A DNA stretch of 10,256 nt from Clostridiales bacterium (lineage in GTDB: Bacteria; Bacillota; Clostridia; Oscillospirales; Oscillospiraceae): assembly GCA_003533405.1 (NCBI GenBank), contig DQDL01000107.1, positions 6,763 through 17,018 on the forward strand. Direction: 5' to 3'. The position numbers and the translations under genes were made by a program. Positions 1 through 7,235 of this stretch are shown in pieces. Below the pieces are notes generated by a model, which worked only from the letters and a program-made list of their open reading frames with translations, ran no database searches and was not told the origin of the DNA. Position 1 is the stretch's first letter. Every line of letters starts with the position of its first letter.

Positions 1-31
1 AAGGTCCCGCCTCAAATTTGATTATAGCCAT

Positions 32-153
32 CAAAAACGCCTGTAAAGGCTTTTTGACGAGCATAGCGAGATTTTTCGTGAAGCAAGGCTTCACAAAAAA
101 TGTGGCGTTTTTTGAAGCGAGTTAAAGAAGTCAAAAGACTTTTTTTGACTCGC
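32..153. other. cluster of three imperfect hairpins in the upstream non-coding region
   Basis: Three inverted repeats follow one another. H1 pairs 32-41 with 48-56, with one bulged C. H2 pairs 71-84 with 88-101 around a 3-nt loop, with one mismatch in 14. H3 pairs 117-132 with 137-153 around a 4-A loop, imperfectly. Positions 89-100 could alternatively pair with 108-117, which would disrupt H2 and touch H3. The stems are rich in A/T runs next to short GC cores. This could be the 3' untranslated region of a gene left of the window, a small repeat element, or an attenuator-like leader. Nothing in the window decides between these. Confidence 0.4.
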
Positions 154-159
154 TGAAAA

Positions 160-186
160 CCCCACAACCGGCGTTGTGGGGCTTTC
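160..186 (+). terminator. Rho-independent terminator-like hairpin, possibly bidirectional
   Basis: CCCCACAAC (160-168) pairs perfectly with GTTGTGGGG (173-181) around the 4-nt loop CGGC. It is followed by CTTTCT on the + strand and preceded by AAAA, which would give a U tract on the - strand. This fits termination of a gene to the left of the window before the promoter at 233-262. Confidence 0.7.
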
Positions 187-232
187 TATACATATTAGTA
201 TTAAAAGTATGTGAAATTGCACAAGTTTGCAA

Positions 233-262
233 TTGACGAAAATGCTGATTTTGGTATATAAT
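233..262 (+). promoter_or_regulatory. sigma-A-type promoter for the glpA-like operon
   Basis: TTGACG at 233-238 and a perfect TATAAT at 257-262 are separated by 18 nt. This would place the transcription start near 269 and leave a leader of about 60 nt before the ATG at 331. An inverted repeat, AATTGC (215-220) with GCAATT (229-234), overlaps the upstream edge of the -35 box. Assignment is by consensus match only. Confidence 0.65.
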
Positions 263-272
263 AAGTCGTGAG

Positions 273-286
273 ACTTGACAAGTTGT
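273..286. promoter_or_regulatory. possible operator palindrome near the transcription start
   Basis: ACTTGACAAGT (273-283) is a perfect 5+1+5 palindrome, and the overlapping ACAAGTTGT (278-286) is a second, 4+1+4 palindrome. The heptamer ACAAGTT recurs at 221-227, just upstream of the -35 box. Two spaced copies flanking a promoter would suit a repressor or a global regulator. No regulator is encoded in the window, so this is only a candidate site. The TTGACA inside it (275-280) could also serve as a second -35 element, but no good -10 lies at the right distance. Confidence 0.3.
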
Positions 287-330
287 ATAAATCTGAACTA
301 GATGTATAGATAACGACCGAGGGACAGCAA

Positions 331-2043
331 ATGGGTATAAAGGCATTGAACAGAAAGCTCTATAAGGAGTACGGCGGCAGGGTGACGGCATCGCTTGAGG
401 ATAACTGCATCGTGCTACGTGGCTCTTTGGATAGATGGGAGGATGTCGTTGCGGCAGGCCTGGTGTGCGCAAAGCCGCACTCAAAGTGCCATGTCGTGAA
501 CGATATCGTCTTTACCGGAGCTGAGGAGATACCCATGCGTATGCCTGAGCTAAAGGATACGGCGCTTGACGGAGACAGACCCGATGTGCTCATCATCGGC
601 GGCGGCATTTCCGGCTGCTCGATAGCAAGGGAGCTTACGAGATACAAGCTCAATGTGCTGCTGCTTGAAAAGGAAGCGGACCTTGCACTCGGTGCTTCCG
701 GCCGCAATGACGGCGAGGTTCACCCGGGCGTAGATTTGTCCCGGGGCTCGCTGAAGCATAAATATATCCGCCGTGCAAACAGGATGTACGACAGAGTGTG
801 CTCAGAGCTTGATGTCCCCTTCAAGCGCACGGGGCAGTATGCCTGCTTCGGCAAAAAAAGCTGGCTTGTTCCCGTGTGGCTGTACGCCATGTGGCGAAGA
901 TTCTATGACGGCATTGAGGATACCCGCATAATCATGGGCGATAAGCTGCGCGAAAAAGAGCCGGAGATAAACGAGAATATCGCCTTTGCGCTGTCCAATC
1001 CCTCGTCCGGCAGCGTGAGCCCGTATAATCTCGTCATCGCCTATGCCGAGAATGCGGTGCACAACGGCGCAAGAGTGTCGCTCAACACAGCAGTCACCGG
1101 CATGCAGGTCGAAAACGGCAAAATAGTCTCCGTTGAGACGAACAGGGGAACGATATGCCCCAAGCTCGTCATAAACTGCGCAGGCGTATTCTCCGACGAG
1201 GTCGCACGCATGGCGGACGACAGGTTCTTCTCGATACACCCGAGGAGAGGAACAAACTCCATATTAGATAAGAAAACCGGTAAGCGCTTTAGCGCAATTG
1301 CCTCCGTCGTGGGTGCAAGCACCCCCGGCAAGACACACACCAAGGGCGGCGGCATACTGCACACGGTGCATGATAATCTGCTCGTCGGCCCAGACGCTGT
1401 CGAGACATATGAGCGGGAGAATACCGCAACGAACCCCGACAGCATCGAGCGTGTGTTTGCAAAGCAGAAGATAACCATGCCCGAGCTTTCCGAGCGGGAT
1501 ATAATCACATACTTCACCGGCGTTCGTGCGCCCACATACGAGGAGGATTTCATCATCGAGTGGGGCAGAAAAACGAAGAACATCTACCATGTCGCCGGTA
1601 TCCAGTCCCCGGGACTGACCACCGCACCCGCCGTTGCCGAGGATGTGGCGCTTGAGGCTGCAAAGTGGCTCGAGGCCGAGGAAAACGAGGCATTTGACCC
1701 CATTCGCCATGCCCCGCCGCACCTAGCCGCAATGAGCGATGCCGAGCGGGCGGAGCTTATTGCCAAGAACCCCGACTACGGCATCATCATCTGCCGCTGC
1801 GAGGAGGTCAGCCGTGGTGAGATACTAGACGCTCTAAACTCGCCAATCTGCGTGCCGACCGTTGACGGCATCAAAAAGCGCCTGCGCCCCGGCATGGGTC
1901 GCTGCCAAGGCGGCTTCTGCTCGCCGTTGGTGACGAAAATTATCGCCGAATATTTAGGCGTTCCGCTTACCGAGGTCAGAAAGAGCTCCGCAAGCTCCCC
2001 GATAGTATTCGGAAGCAGAAAGGGGGAGATGGCAGATGTTTGA
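331..2043 (+). CDS. glpA: GlpA-like FAD-dependent glycerol-3-phosphate dehydrogenase with BFD-type [2Fe-2S] domain and BON-like N-terminus
   Basis: This 570-residue protein probably oxidises sn-glycerol 3-phosphate to DHAP and passes electrons through FAD and an iron-sulfur centre. Residues about 14-62 look like a BON domain, with the pattern hydrophobic-L-R-G followed by an E-x2-V-x-A-A helix and a V-V-N-D strand. Residues 85-113 are the FAD Rossmann fold, with GGGISG at 90-95 and the ribose-binding Glu at 113. GASGRNDG (121-128) is typical of DAO/GlpA flavoproteins. The C-terminus is a BFD-like cluster domain with Cys488, Cys490, Cys525 and Cys530. The ATG at 331 follows GAGGGA (319-324) with a 6-nt gap. 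It is the first of five overlapping genes and ends 8 nt inside the next. The family assignment is firm. The exact substrate is inferred, and the N-terminal domain is not usual for GlpA. Confidence 0.85.
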   Translation: MGIKALNRKLYKEYGGRVTASLEDNCIVLRGSLDRWEDVVAAGLVCAKPHSKCHVVNDIVFTGAEEIPMRMPELKDTALDGDRPDVLIIGGGISGCSIARELTRYKLNVLLLEKEADLALGASGRNDGEVHPGVDLSRGSLKHKYIRRANRMYDRVCSELDVPFKRTGQYACFGKKSWLVPVWLYAMWRRFYDGIEDTRIIMGDKLREKEPEINENIAFALSNPSSGSVSPYNLVIAYAENAVHNGARVSLNTAVTGMQVENGKIVSVETNRGTICPKLVINCAGVFSDEVARMADDRFFSIHPRRGTNSILDKKTGKRFSAIASVVGASTPGKTHTKGGGILHTVHDNLLVGPDAVETYERENTATNPDSIERVFAKQKITMPELSERDIITYFTGVRAPTYEEDFIIEWGRKTKNIYHVAGIQSPGLTTAPAVAEDVALEAAKWLEAEENEAFDPIRHAPPHLAAMSDAERAELIAKNPDYGIIICRCEEVSRGEILDALNSPICVPTVDGIKKRLRPGMGRCQGGFCSPLVTKIIAEYLGVPLTEVRKSSASSPIVFGSRKGEMADV

Positions 2044-3289
2044 TTACGATGTTACCGTTATAGGCGGCGGCCCTGCGGGTCTTGCCGCTGCAATATCCGC
2101 TTGCGATAACGGCGCAAAAACGCTTGTTATCGAGCGTGAGGAGCGCCTTGGCGGCATGCTCAAGCAGTGCATACACGACGGCTTCGGCTTAAGCCGCTTC
2201 GGTGAAAGACTCGCCGGCCCCGAGTATGTCGAGCGCTTCATGAAAACGCTGTACGAAAAGGATGTAGATGTCTGCCTGCGTACCTTTGTCACGAGGGTCG
2301 AGAAGCTCGACGAGGGCTTTTGCGTAGTCGTTGTAAGCAGCGAGGGACTTAAGAAAATACATACAAAAACCTTGGTGCTCGCCACCGGCTGCCGTGAGCG
2401 CAGTGCAAAGCAGGTGTTCATCCACGGCACACGCCCGGCAGGCGTGTTCACCGCCGGAACGGCGCAGCATTTTACAAACAGGCTCGGCGTTCTGCCCACA
2501 AAGCGCTGCGTCATCTTGGGTTCGGGCGATATCGGACTTATCATGGCTCGCAGGCTCACGCTTGAGGGGGCCGAGGTTCTGGGTGTTTATGAGATTAACC
2601 CCACGCCATCGGGGCTTACCCGCAACATCCACCAGTGCCTGCACGATTACGACATTCCGCTGCATCTGAGCCACACCGTCACACGGGTGTTCGGCGCCGA
2701 CAGACTGGAAGCGGTCGAGATAACCGAAGTCGACGAAAATCTAAAGCCCATAAAGGGCACCGAGCAGCGTGTCGAGTGCGATGCGCTTATAGTCTCGGTA
2801 GGTCTTATTCCCGAAAACGAGCTTGCCGAGAGCATCGGTGTTACGCTCGACTGGCACACGAAAGGCCCCGTCTGCGACGGCCAGCTTATGACGAGCGTCC
2901 CGGGCGTTTTCTCCTGCGGCAATGCCTTGCATGTAAACGACCTTGTCGACTTTGTCTCCGCCTCCGGCGAGGAAGCGGGCAAAAACGCGGCTTTGTTTGC
3001 CAAAAAAGCGCAGCATAGGGTGGATATACGCATCGGAAACGAGTTTTTGTATCTCGTGCCGCAGCAGCTCGACCTCGACTCGGATAATTCAAAGGTCACC
3101 TTTTACTTCCGCTCGAAAAAGGTCATGGGCAAGAGCGCACTCCGCCTCAAGGTAAACGGCGTTGAGGTCTGGAAGCGCCGCTATCCCTTCCTCAGGCCGC
3201 CCGAGATGCAGCAGGTTGTGCTGGATATGAACAAATTCGGACTGTCGGCCACCTCCGATGTCTGCTTTGAGATAGAGGGCGAGCAATGA
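2036..3289 (+). CDS. FAD/NAD(P)-dependent oxidoreductase, partner of the GlpA-like protein
   Basis: This 417-residue protein has two nucleotide-binding folds. An N-terminal FAD site carries GGGPAG at 10-15 with a terminal Glu at 33, and a second, NAD(P)-type site carries GSGDIG at 162-167. The ATG motif LATGC (115-119) and the C-terminal VFSCGN (291-296) are standard for the pyridine nucleotide-disulfide oxidoreductase superfamily. The paired redox-active CxxxxC of disulfide reductases is not seen. Residues about 328-417 form an extra C-terminal domain of unknown role. The gene overlaps the upstream stop by 8 nt, with its own Shine-Dalgarno (2022-2028). In related bacteria this type of protein is encoded between a GlpA-like dehydrogenase and a DUF1667 protein. 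It probably moves electrons between the G3P dehydrogenase and NAD(H) or another carrier. It is not E. coli GlpB, although it occupies that slot. Confidence 0.8.
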   Translation: MFDYDVTVIGGGPAGLAAAISACDNGAKTLVIEREERLGGMLKQCIHDGFGLSRFGERLAGPEYVERFMKTLYEKDVDVCLRTFVTRVEKLDEGFCVVVVSSEGLKKIHTKTLVLATGCRERSAKQVFIHGTRPAGVFTAGTAQHFTNRLGVLPTKRCVILGSGDIGLIMARRLTLEGAEVLGVYEINPTPSGLTRNIHQCLHDYDIPLHLSHTVTRVFGADRLEAVEITEVDENLKPIKGTEQRVECDALIVSVGLIPENELAESIGVTLDWHTKGPVCDGQLMTSVPGVFSCGNALHVNDLVDFVSASGEEAGKNAALFAKKAQHRVDIRIGNEFLYLVPQQLDLDSDNSKVTFYFRSKKVMGKSALRLKVNGVEVWKRRYPFLRPPEMQQVVLDMNKFGLSATSDVCFEIEGEQ

Positions 3290-3678
3290 AAGAATTTAAT
3301 TGTATAGGCTGTCCCCGTGGCTGCCTGCTTCATGTTGAGGAGGAAAACGGGGAGTTTACCGTTACCGGCAACAGCTGCGATAACGGCAGGAAGTTTGCAA
3401 TTTCCGAGATGACCGAGCCCAAGCGCACCATCTGCTCCACGGTCAGAACCGTGTTTGCGGATGTGCCGGTTTTGCCGGTCAAGGTGTCGGCGGATATCCA
3501 GAAGGACAGGATATTCGATGTCATGCGTGAGATAAACTCCGTTGTGCTCACACAGCGCATATCCGGCGGCGACACGGTGATCGAGAATGTTCTCGGTCTG
3601 GGTGTCGATGTAATATCAACGAGCAATGTATTAAACGAAAATATACACATAAAAACGGAGGAGAGAGCTAATGGATAG
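3286..3678 (+). CDS. DUF1667 four-cysteine protein of the G3P dehydrogenase cluster
   Basis: This 130-residue protein has an N-terminal cysteine cluster at Cys6, Cys9, Cys13 and Cys31, with the signature C-x2-C-P-R-G-C and later G-N-S-C. That pattern suggests a metal or Fe-S centre, but no function has been shown from sequence. The E-x3-P-x-R stretch at about 41-47 and the following V-R-T-V strand are also typical of DUF1667. The start codon overlaps the previous stop as ATGA, and the 3' end overlaps the kinase by 8 nt, so translational coupling is likely. By analogy with the iron-sulfur subunit GlpC of the E. coli anaerobic enzyme, it may be the third, electron-carrying component of the GlpA-like complex. 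It is much shorter than GlpC and not clearly homologous. A fifth Cys (50) lies outside the cluster. Confidence 0.8.
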   Translation: MKEFNCIGCPRGCLLHVEEENGEFTVTGNSCDNGRKFAISEMTEPKRTICSTVRTVFADVPVLPVKVSADIQKDRIFDVMREINSVVLTQRISGGDTVIENVLGLGVDVISTSNVLNENIHIKTEERANG

Positions 3679-5227
3679 GCCGCTGATACTTACATACGAT
3701 GTCGGAACCCAGAGCGCAAGAGCCATCCTTGTTGACAAGCAGGGAAGCATAGTCGATAAGGTTCAGATGAAATATACGGAGCCTTATATCAGACCCCAGC
3801 CCGGTTGGGCAGAGCAGAAAACGGACTTTTATTTTGCACACATGTGCGCCGCAAGCAGGGTGCTCATGGAGCGCAATAAGGAAAAGGTCGGCGATATAAT
3901 CGCCGTTGCCGTCACCGTCATCCGTGACACGCTGGTGTTCCTTGACGAGAACAACCGTCCCACCCGTGATATCATCCACTGGCTGGACGCAAGAAAGTGC
4001 GAGTTTGACGATCCGTTCCCGTGGTGGAAGAAGATCGCCTTCAAGCTCATCGGCATGGACAAGGGCACGAAGATCGCCTACCGCACCTCAAAGGTCAACT
4101 GGGTGCGCCTGAACCAGCCCGATGTGTGGGAAAAGACCAAGAAGATAGTCTGCCTGCCTGCGTATCTCAATTTCAGAATGACCGGCCGCCTTGCCGACAG
4201 CCCCGCAAATACCATCGCACACATCCCCATGGACTACAAAAAGAAAACATGGATGACCGAAAACGACCTTACCCGCTGCATGTACGATGTTCCGCAGGAG
4301 AAGCTGTATGAGCTTGTACCCTCGGGCGATGTCATCGGTTATATCACCAAGGAAGCCGCCGAGCTTTCCGGCGCACCGGAGGGGCTTCCGCTTATCGCAA
4401 CGGGCGCAGATAAAGCCTGCGAGACGCTCGGCCTTTCCGTTGCAAGCCCCGAAAAGGCTTCTATATCCTTCGGCACGAGCTCGACTATAGAGATGTACTC
4501 GGAAAATTACTTCGAGCCGCAGCAGTTCCTGCCCTCGTACCCCTCGGTCATCAACAAGGCATGGAACCCCGAAATTCAGGTGTTCCGCGGCTTCTGGATG
4601 CTCAGCTGGTTCATAAAGGAGTTTGCCGACAAGGACAAGGCCGAGGCTCAGGAAATGGGCATATCCCCCGAGGAGCTTCTCAACCGCCGTGCCGCCGAAG
4701 TCCCCGCAGGCTGCAACGGTCTGATGCTCCAGCCGTACTGGACGCCCGATGTCCTGAAGCCCGACTCCTACGGCGCTATCATCGGCTTTTCCGATTACCA
4801 CACTAAGTATCACATATACCGTGCCATAATCGAGGGCATCTGCCTTGAGCTTTACATGTCCATGAAGGCCATGGAGCGCCGAGGCAAAAAGCACATCGAG
4901 GAGATCTTCGTCGGCGGCGGCGGTTCAAAGAGCGACCTTGCCTGTCAGATACTTGCCGACACCTTTGGTCTGCCGGTTAAGCGCATCCATACGCATGAAG
5001 CGTGCTCCATTGGAGCTGCCATGGTCGCCTTTGTCGCAAAAGGCGAGTTTGCAAGCTACGATGATGCGATAAAGAGCATGGTGCACGAAAAGGATGTGTT
5101 CATTCCCATCCCCGAGCATCATGAGGTGTACATGAACATTTATAATAAGGTGTACCGAAAGATATATAAGAATGTAAGACCGCTTTACGCAACGATGAAC
5201 AACCTCAAGGAAAGGAATATGCTTTAA
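3671..5227 (+). CDS. FGGY-family carbohydrate/polyol kinase
   Basis: This 518-residue protein phosphorylates a sugar or polyol with ATP. The N-terminal ATPase fold begins with D10-x-G-T-Q-S, the phosphate-1 loop. GADKA around Asp247 carries the expected catalytic base. The second-phosphate loop is FGTSS (267-271), and the adenosine loop is VGGGGSKSDL (414-423). It is related to glycerol kinase but not canonical. Where E. coli GlpK has Arg-Glu followed by a Trp that holds glycerol, this protein has Arg85-Asp86 and Trp104. Glycerol is plausible from the G3P dehydrogenase next door, but another polyol is possible. The ATG follows GGAGGAG at about 3658-3664 and overlaps the DUF1667 gene by 8 nt. 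Pairing of an FGGY kinase with an FAD-linked oxidase also occurs in the E. coli ygcE/ygcU region. Confidence 0.8.
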   Translation: MDRPLILTYDVGTQSARAILVDKQGSIVDKVQMKYTEPYIRPQPGWAEQKTDFYFAHMCAASRVLMERNKEKVGDIIAVAVTVIRDTLVFLDENNRPTRDIIHWLDARKCEFDDPFPWWKKIAFKLIGMDKGTKIAYRTSKVNWVRLNQPDVWEKTKKIVCLPAYLNFRMTGRLADSPANTIAHIPMDYKKKTWMTENDLTRCMYDVPQEKLYELVPSGDVIGYITKEAAELSGAPEGLPLIATGADKACETLGLSVASPEKASISFGTSSTIEMYSENYFEPQQFLPSYPSVINKAWNPEIQVFRGFWMLSWFIKEFADKDKAEAQEMGISPEELLNRRAAEVPAGCNGLMLQPYWTPDVLKPDSYGAIIGFSDYHTKYHIYRAIIEGICLELYMSMKAMERRGKKHIEEIFVGGGGSKSDLACQILADTFGLPVKRIHTHEACSIGAAMVAFVAKGEFASYDDAIKSMVHEKDVFIPIPEHHEVYMNIYNKVYRKIYKNVRPLYATMNNLKERNML

Positions 5228-6996
5228 TGAGTCACAAACCTTATAAGGGCTTCGAGCCCAAGTGGGTCGACACCCCCGCACCGGCTGACAGCTACCGCTC
5301 CATCTTCCGCTGGGGCGACCCCGAGTTTTTCAAATACCCCAAGGAATCGCTGTACAAGATGATGAAGGAGGTCTTCAAGCTCACCGACGATGACTTCAAG
5401 GAGTACACCGACGATATCGGCTTTGATAAGGTCGACCTTTCCGACCACCCTGTGAAGCTTGCGCAGGAGCACATTGACGCTCTGCGTGAGATAGTCGGCG
5501 ATGAGGGCATCTCCACCTCCGATTACGACAGATTGTCCGTTGCATACGGCTTCACGGCCTATGACATTCTGCGTCTGCGCCATAAGGTCATCGACTCTGT
5601 TCCCGATGTTGTCCTTTATCCCGACACCACCGAGCAGGTCGAGAAGATAGTCGCATACTCGACTGAGCACGACATTCCCCTGTATGTCTACGGCGGCGGC
5701 AGCTCCGTCACCCGTGGCGTTGAGCCTGTCAAGGGCGGCATTTCGCTCGATATGCGCAGAAGATTCAATAAGGTCATTTCCTTTAATGAGATAGACCAGA
5801 CCATAACCGTTCAGGCAGGCATGTCCGGCCCCGACCTTGAAAAGACTCTGCAGAACGCACCTGAGCTTTTCGGCGCAAAGCGCCAGTACACCTGCGGTCA
5901 CTTCCCGCAGTCGTTTGAATACTCCTCCGTCGGCGGCTGGACGGTCACGAGAGGCGCAGGTCAGAACAGCACCTACTACGGCTGCATTGCCGATATCGTG
6001 CTGTCGCAGAAGTACGCCACCCCAATCGGCACTATCCAGACCAGCCACTACAGCCGCGAGGCCTGTGGCCCCGACCTCAATCAGATAATGATGGGCTCGG
6101 AGGGTACCTTCGGCGTTCTGACCGAGGTCACCTTGAAGGTGTTCCGCTGGATGCCGGAGAACCGCAAGCGCTTCTCTTACATATTCAAAACATGGGACGA
6201 GGCCATGAAGGCCGCCCGTGAGATGATGCAGCACGAGTGCGGCTACTCGTCCGTTTTCCGTCTGTCTGACCAGGAGGAGACGAGCATGATGCTCAGACTG
6301 TATAATGTCGATGACACGCCGCTGTACCCCATCCTTGACAAGCTCGGCTACAAGGATATGGAGCGCTGCCTGTTCCTCGGCTTCACCGACGGCGAAAAGG
6401 GCTATTCAAAGAATGTCGCAAAGAATATCCGCAAGATCGCTCTCAAGCACGGCGGCCTGCCGCTGACCGGCTATGTCACGAAGAGCTGGGAAAAGGGACG
6501 CTTTAACGACCCGTATCTGCGTGATACGCTCATGGACTTCGGCATCACCACCGATACCTTGGAGTGCACCGTCAACTGGTCCAATATGGAGCAGGTGCAT
6601 CTTGATGTCCGCAAGGTCTGCCATGCGCTGCCGAACACCGTTGTGACGACCCATATGTCCCACTGCTACCCGCAGGGCGCAAACCTTTACTTCATCTTCC
6701 TTACAAAGATGCAGGATGAGAAAGCCTTCAAGGCATATCACACCACCATCCTCGATGCTATCCAGCGCTCGGGTGCATCGATAAGCCACCACCACGGCAT
6801 CGGTAAGATGTTCGCCCCGTGGCTCGAGGGCTACATCGGCGAGAAGGAATACGGCGTATTCAAGGTGCTGAAAAACTACTTTGACCCGAAGTACAACATG
6901 AACCCCGGCGGCACGATCGGCCTTGACCTGCTGCCCGAGGAGAAGAAGTTTGACCGTGACTACACCGATTATCTCGCACAGGACAAATTCGATTAA
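5227..6996 (+). CDS. FAD-linked oxidase resembling alkyl-dihydroxyacetonephosphate synthase
   Basis: This 589-residue flavoprotein belongs to the VAO/PCMH FAD-binding family. The pyrophosphate loop is GGGSSVTRG (156-164). GHFPQSFEYSSVGGW (224-238) matches the eukaryotic alkyl-DHAP synthase stretch beginning GHEPDS, and MGSEGTFGVLTE (289-300) is the second FAD contact. Arg345 sits in the S-x-F-R-L-x-D context of the substrate-phosphate-binding Arg. The triple histidine 521-523 in SHHHGIGK is the alkyl-DHAP synthase catalytic signature. The family swaps the acyl chain of acyl-DHAP for a fatty alcohol to make ether lipids, but bacterial relatives include FAD dehydrogenases of unknown substrate. 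The start overlaps the kinase stop by one base (TAATG). It is the last gene before the terminator at 7007. The family is certain, but the ether-lipid role is inference. Confidence 0.8.
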   Translation: MSHKPYKGFEPKWVDTPAPADSYRSIFRWGDPEFFKYPKESLYKMMKEVFKLTDDDFKEYTDDIGFDKVDLSDHPVKLAQEHIDALREIVGDEGISTSDYDRLSVAYGFTAYDILRLRHKVIDSVPDVVLYPDTTEQVEKIVAYSTEHDIPLYVYGGGSSVTRGVEPVKGGISLDMRRRFNKVISFNEIDQTITVQAGMSGPDLEKTLQNAPELFGAKRQYTCGHFPQSFEYSSVGGWTVTRGAGQNSTYYGCIADIVLSQKYATPIGTIQTSHYSREACGPDLNQIMMGSEGTFGVLTEVTLKVFRWMPENRKRFSYIFKTWDEAMKAAREMMQHECGYSSVFRLSDQEETSMMLRLYNVDDTPLYPILDKLGYKDMERCLFLGFTDGEKGYSKNVAKNIRKIALKHGGLPLTGYVTKSWEKGRFNDPYLRDTLMDFGITTDTLECTVNWSNMEQVHLDVRKVCHALPNTVVTTHMSHCYPQGANLYFIFLTKMQDEKAFKAYHTTILDAIQRSGASISHHHGIGKMFAPWLEGYIGEKEYGVFKVLKNYFDPKYNMNPGGTIGLDLLPEEKKFDRDYTDYLAQDKFD

Positions 6997-7006
6997 TACT
7001 AATTGC

Positions 7007-7045
7007 GAACAAAACCGGCCCTTTTAAGCCGGTTTTGTTCCATTT
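7007..7045 (+). terminator. Rho-independent terminator after the redox/kinase operon
   Basis: GAACAAAACCGGC (7007-7019) is perfectly complementary to GCCGGTTTTGTTC (7028-7040) around an 8-nt loop, with ATTTT just after. Runs of A and T at the base of the stem mean it could also work on the - strand. It lies 11 nt after the stop of the preceding gene and cleanly separates that operon from the ATP synthase genes. Confidence 0.85.
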
Positions 7046-7235
7046 TATATAGAAACAGGTTATTATTTATTGTTTCGTAGAACAATGTGCAAAAATTGCG
7101 CTATTTTTGTGCGATTTGATGGAAATGTTCTAGTTGCCCGAAAAAGCCGTTGATTTTTGTGTTAATTTGGTGTTAAATAATACTGTTGTGACGGATATAT
7201 CCATCGCAATGCAAAACCGATATCGGAGATATACT
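7046..7235 (+). promoter_or_regulatory. leader/promoter region of the ATP synthase operon
   Basis: This stretch has no convincing gene and is AT-rich compared with the coding DNA. A promoter is likely within about 7150-7185: TTGATT (7150-7155) or TTGTGT (7157-7162) upstream of TAAATAATACT (7174-7184). No pair has both good boxes and ideal spacing. TAGAACA (7078-7084) and TGTTCTA (7126-7132) form an inverted repeat. GGATATATCC (7193-7202) and CCGATATCGG (7217-7226) are perfect 10-bp palindromes. The second of these overlaps the GGAG (7225-7228) that serves the gene at 7236, so pairing could limit its translation. Confidence 0.4.

Noticed and set aside
3..125. Open frame on the + strand ending in TAA at 123-125, possibly the tail of an upstream gene
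   Set aside because: It runs through the hairpin cluster, with its codons made from the repeat arms and A/T runs, and shows no recognisable family. A gene end cannot be supported from about 40 residues.
4088..4894. - strand open frame of 268 residues opposite the kinase
   Set aside because: It is a shadow of the FGGY kinase, with no recognisable motif and no plausible ribosome binding site context.
5224..6234. Long - strand open frame (336 residues) opposite the FAD-linked oxidase
   Set aside because: The + strand encodes a clear, motif-rich oxidase over the same bases. The antisense frame has no family signature and follows from the biased codon use of the real gene.
7134..7235. N-terminal extension of the AtpI-like protein to a TTG at 7134
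   Set aside because: The added residues are not membrane-like and overlap the likely promoter and palindromes. The ATG at 7236 has a GGAG at good spacing.
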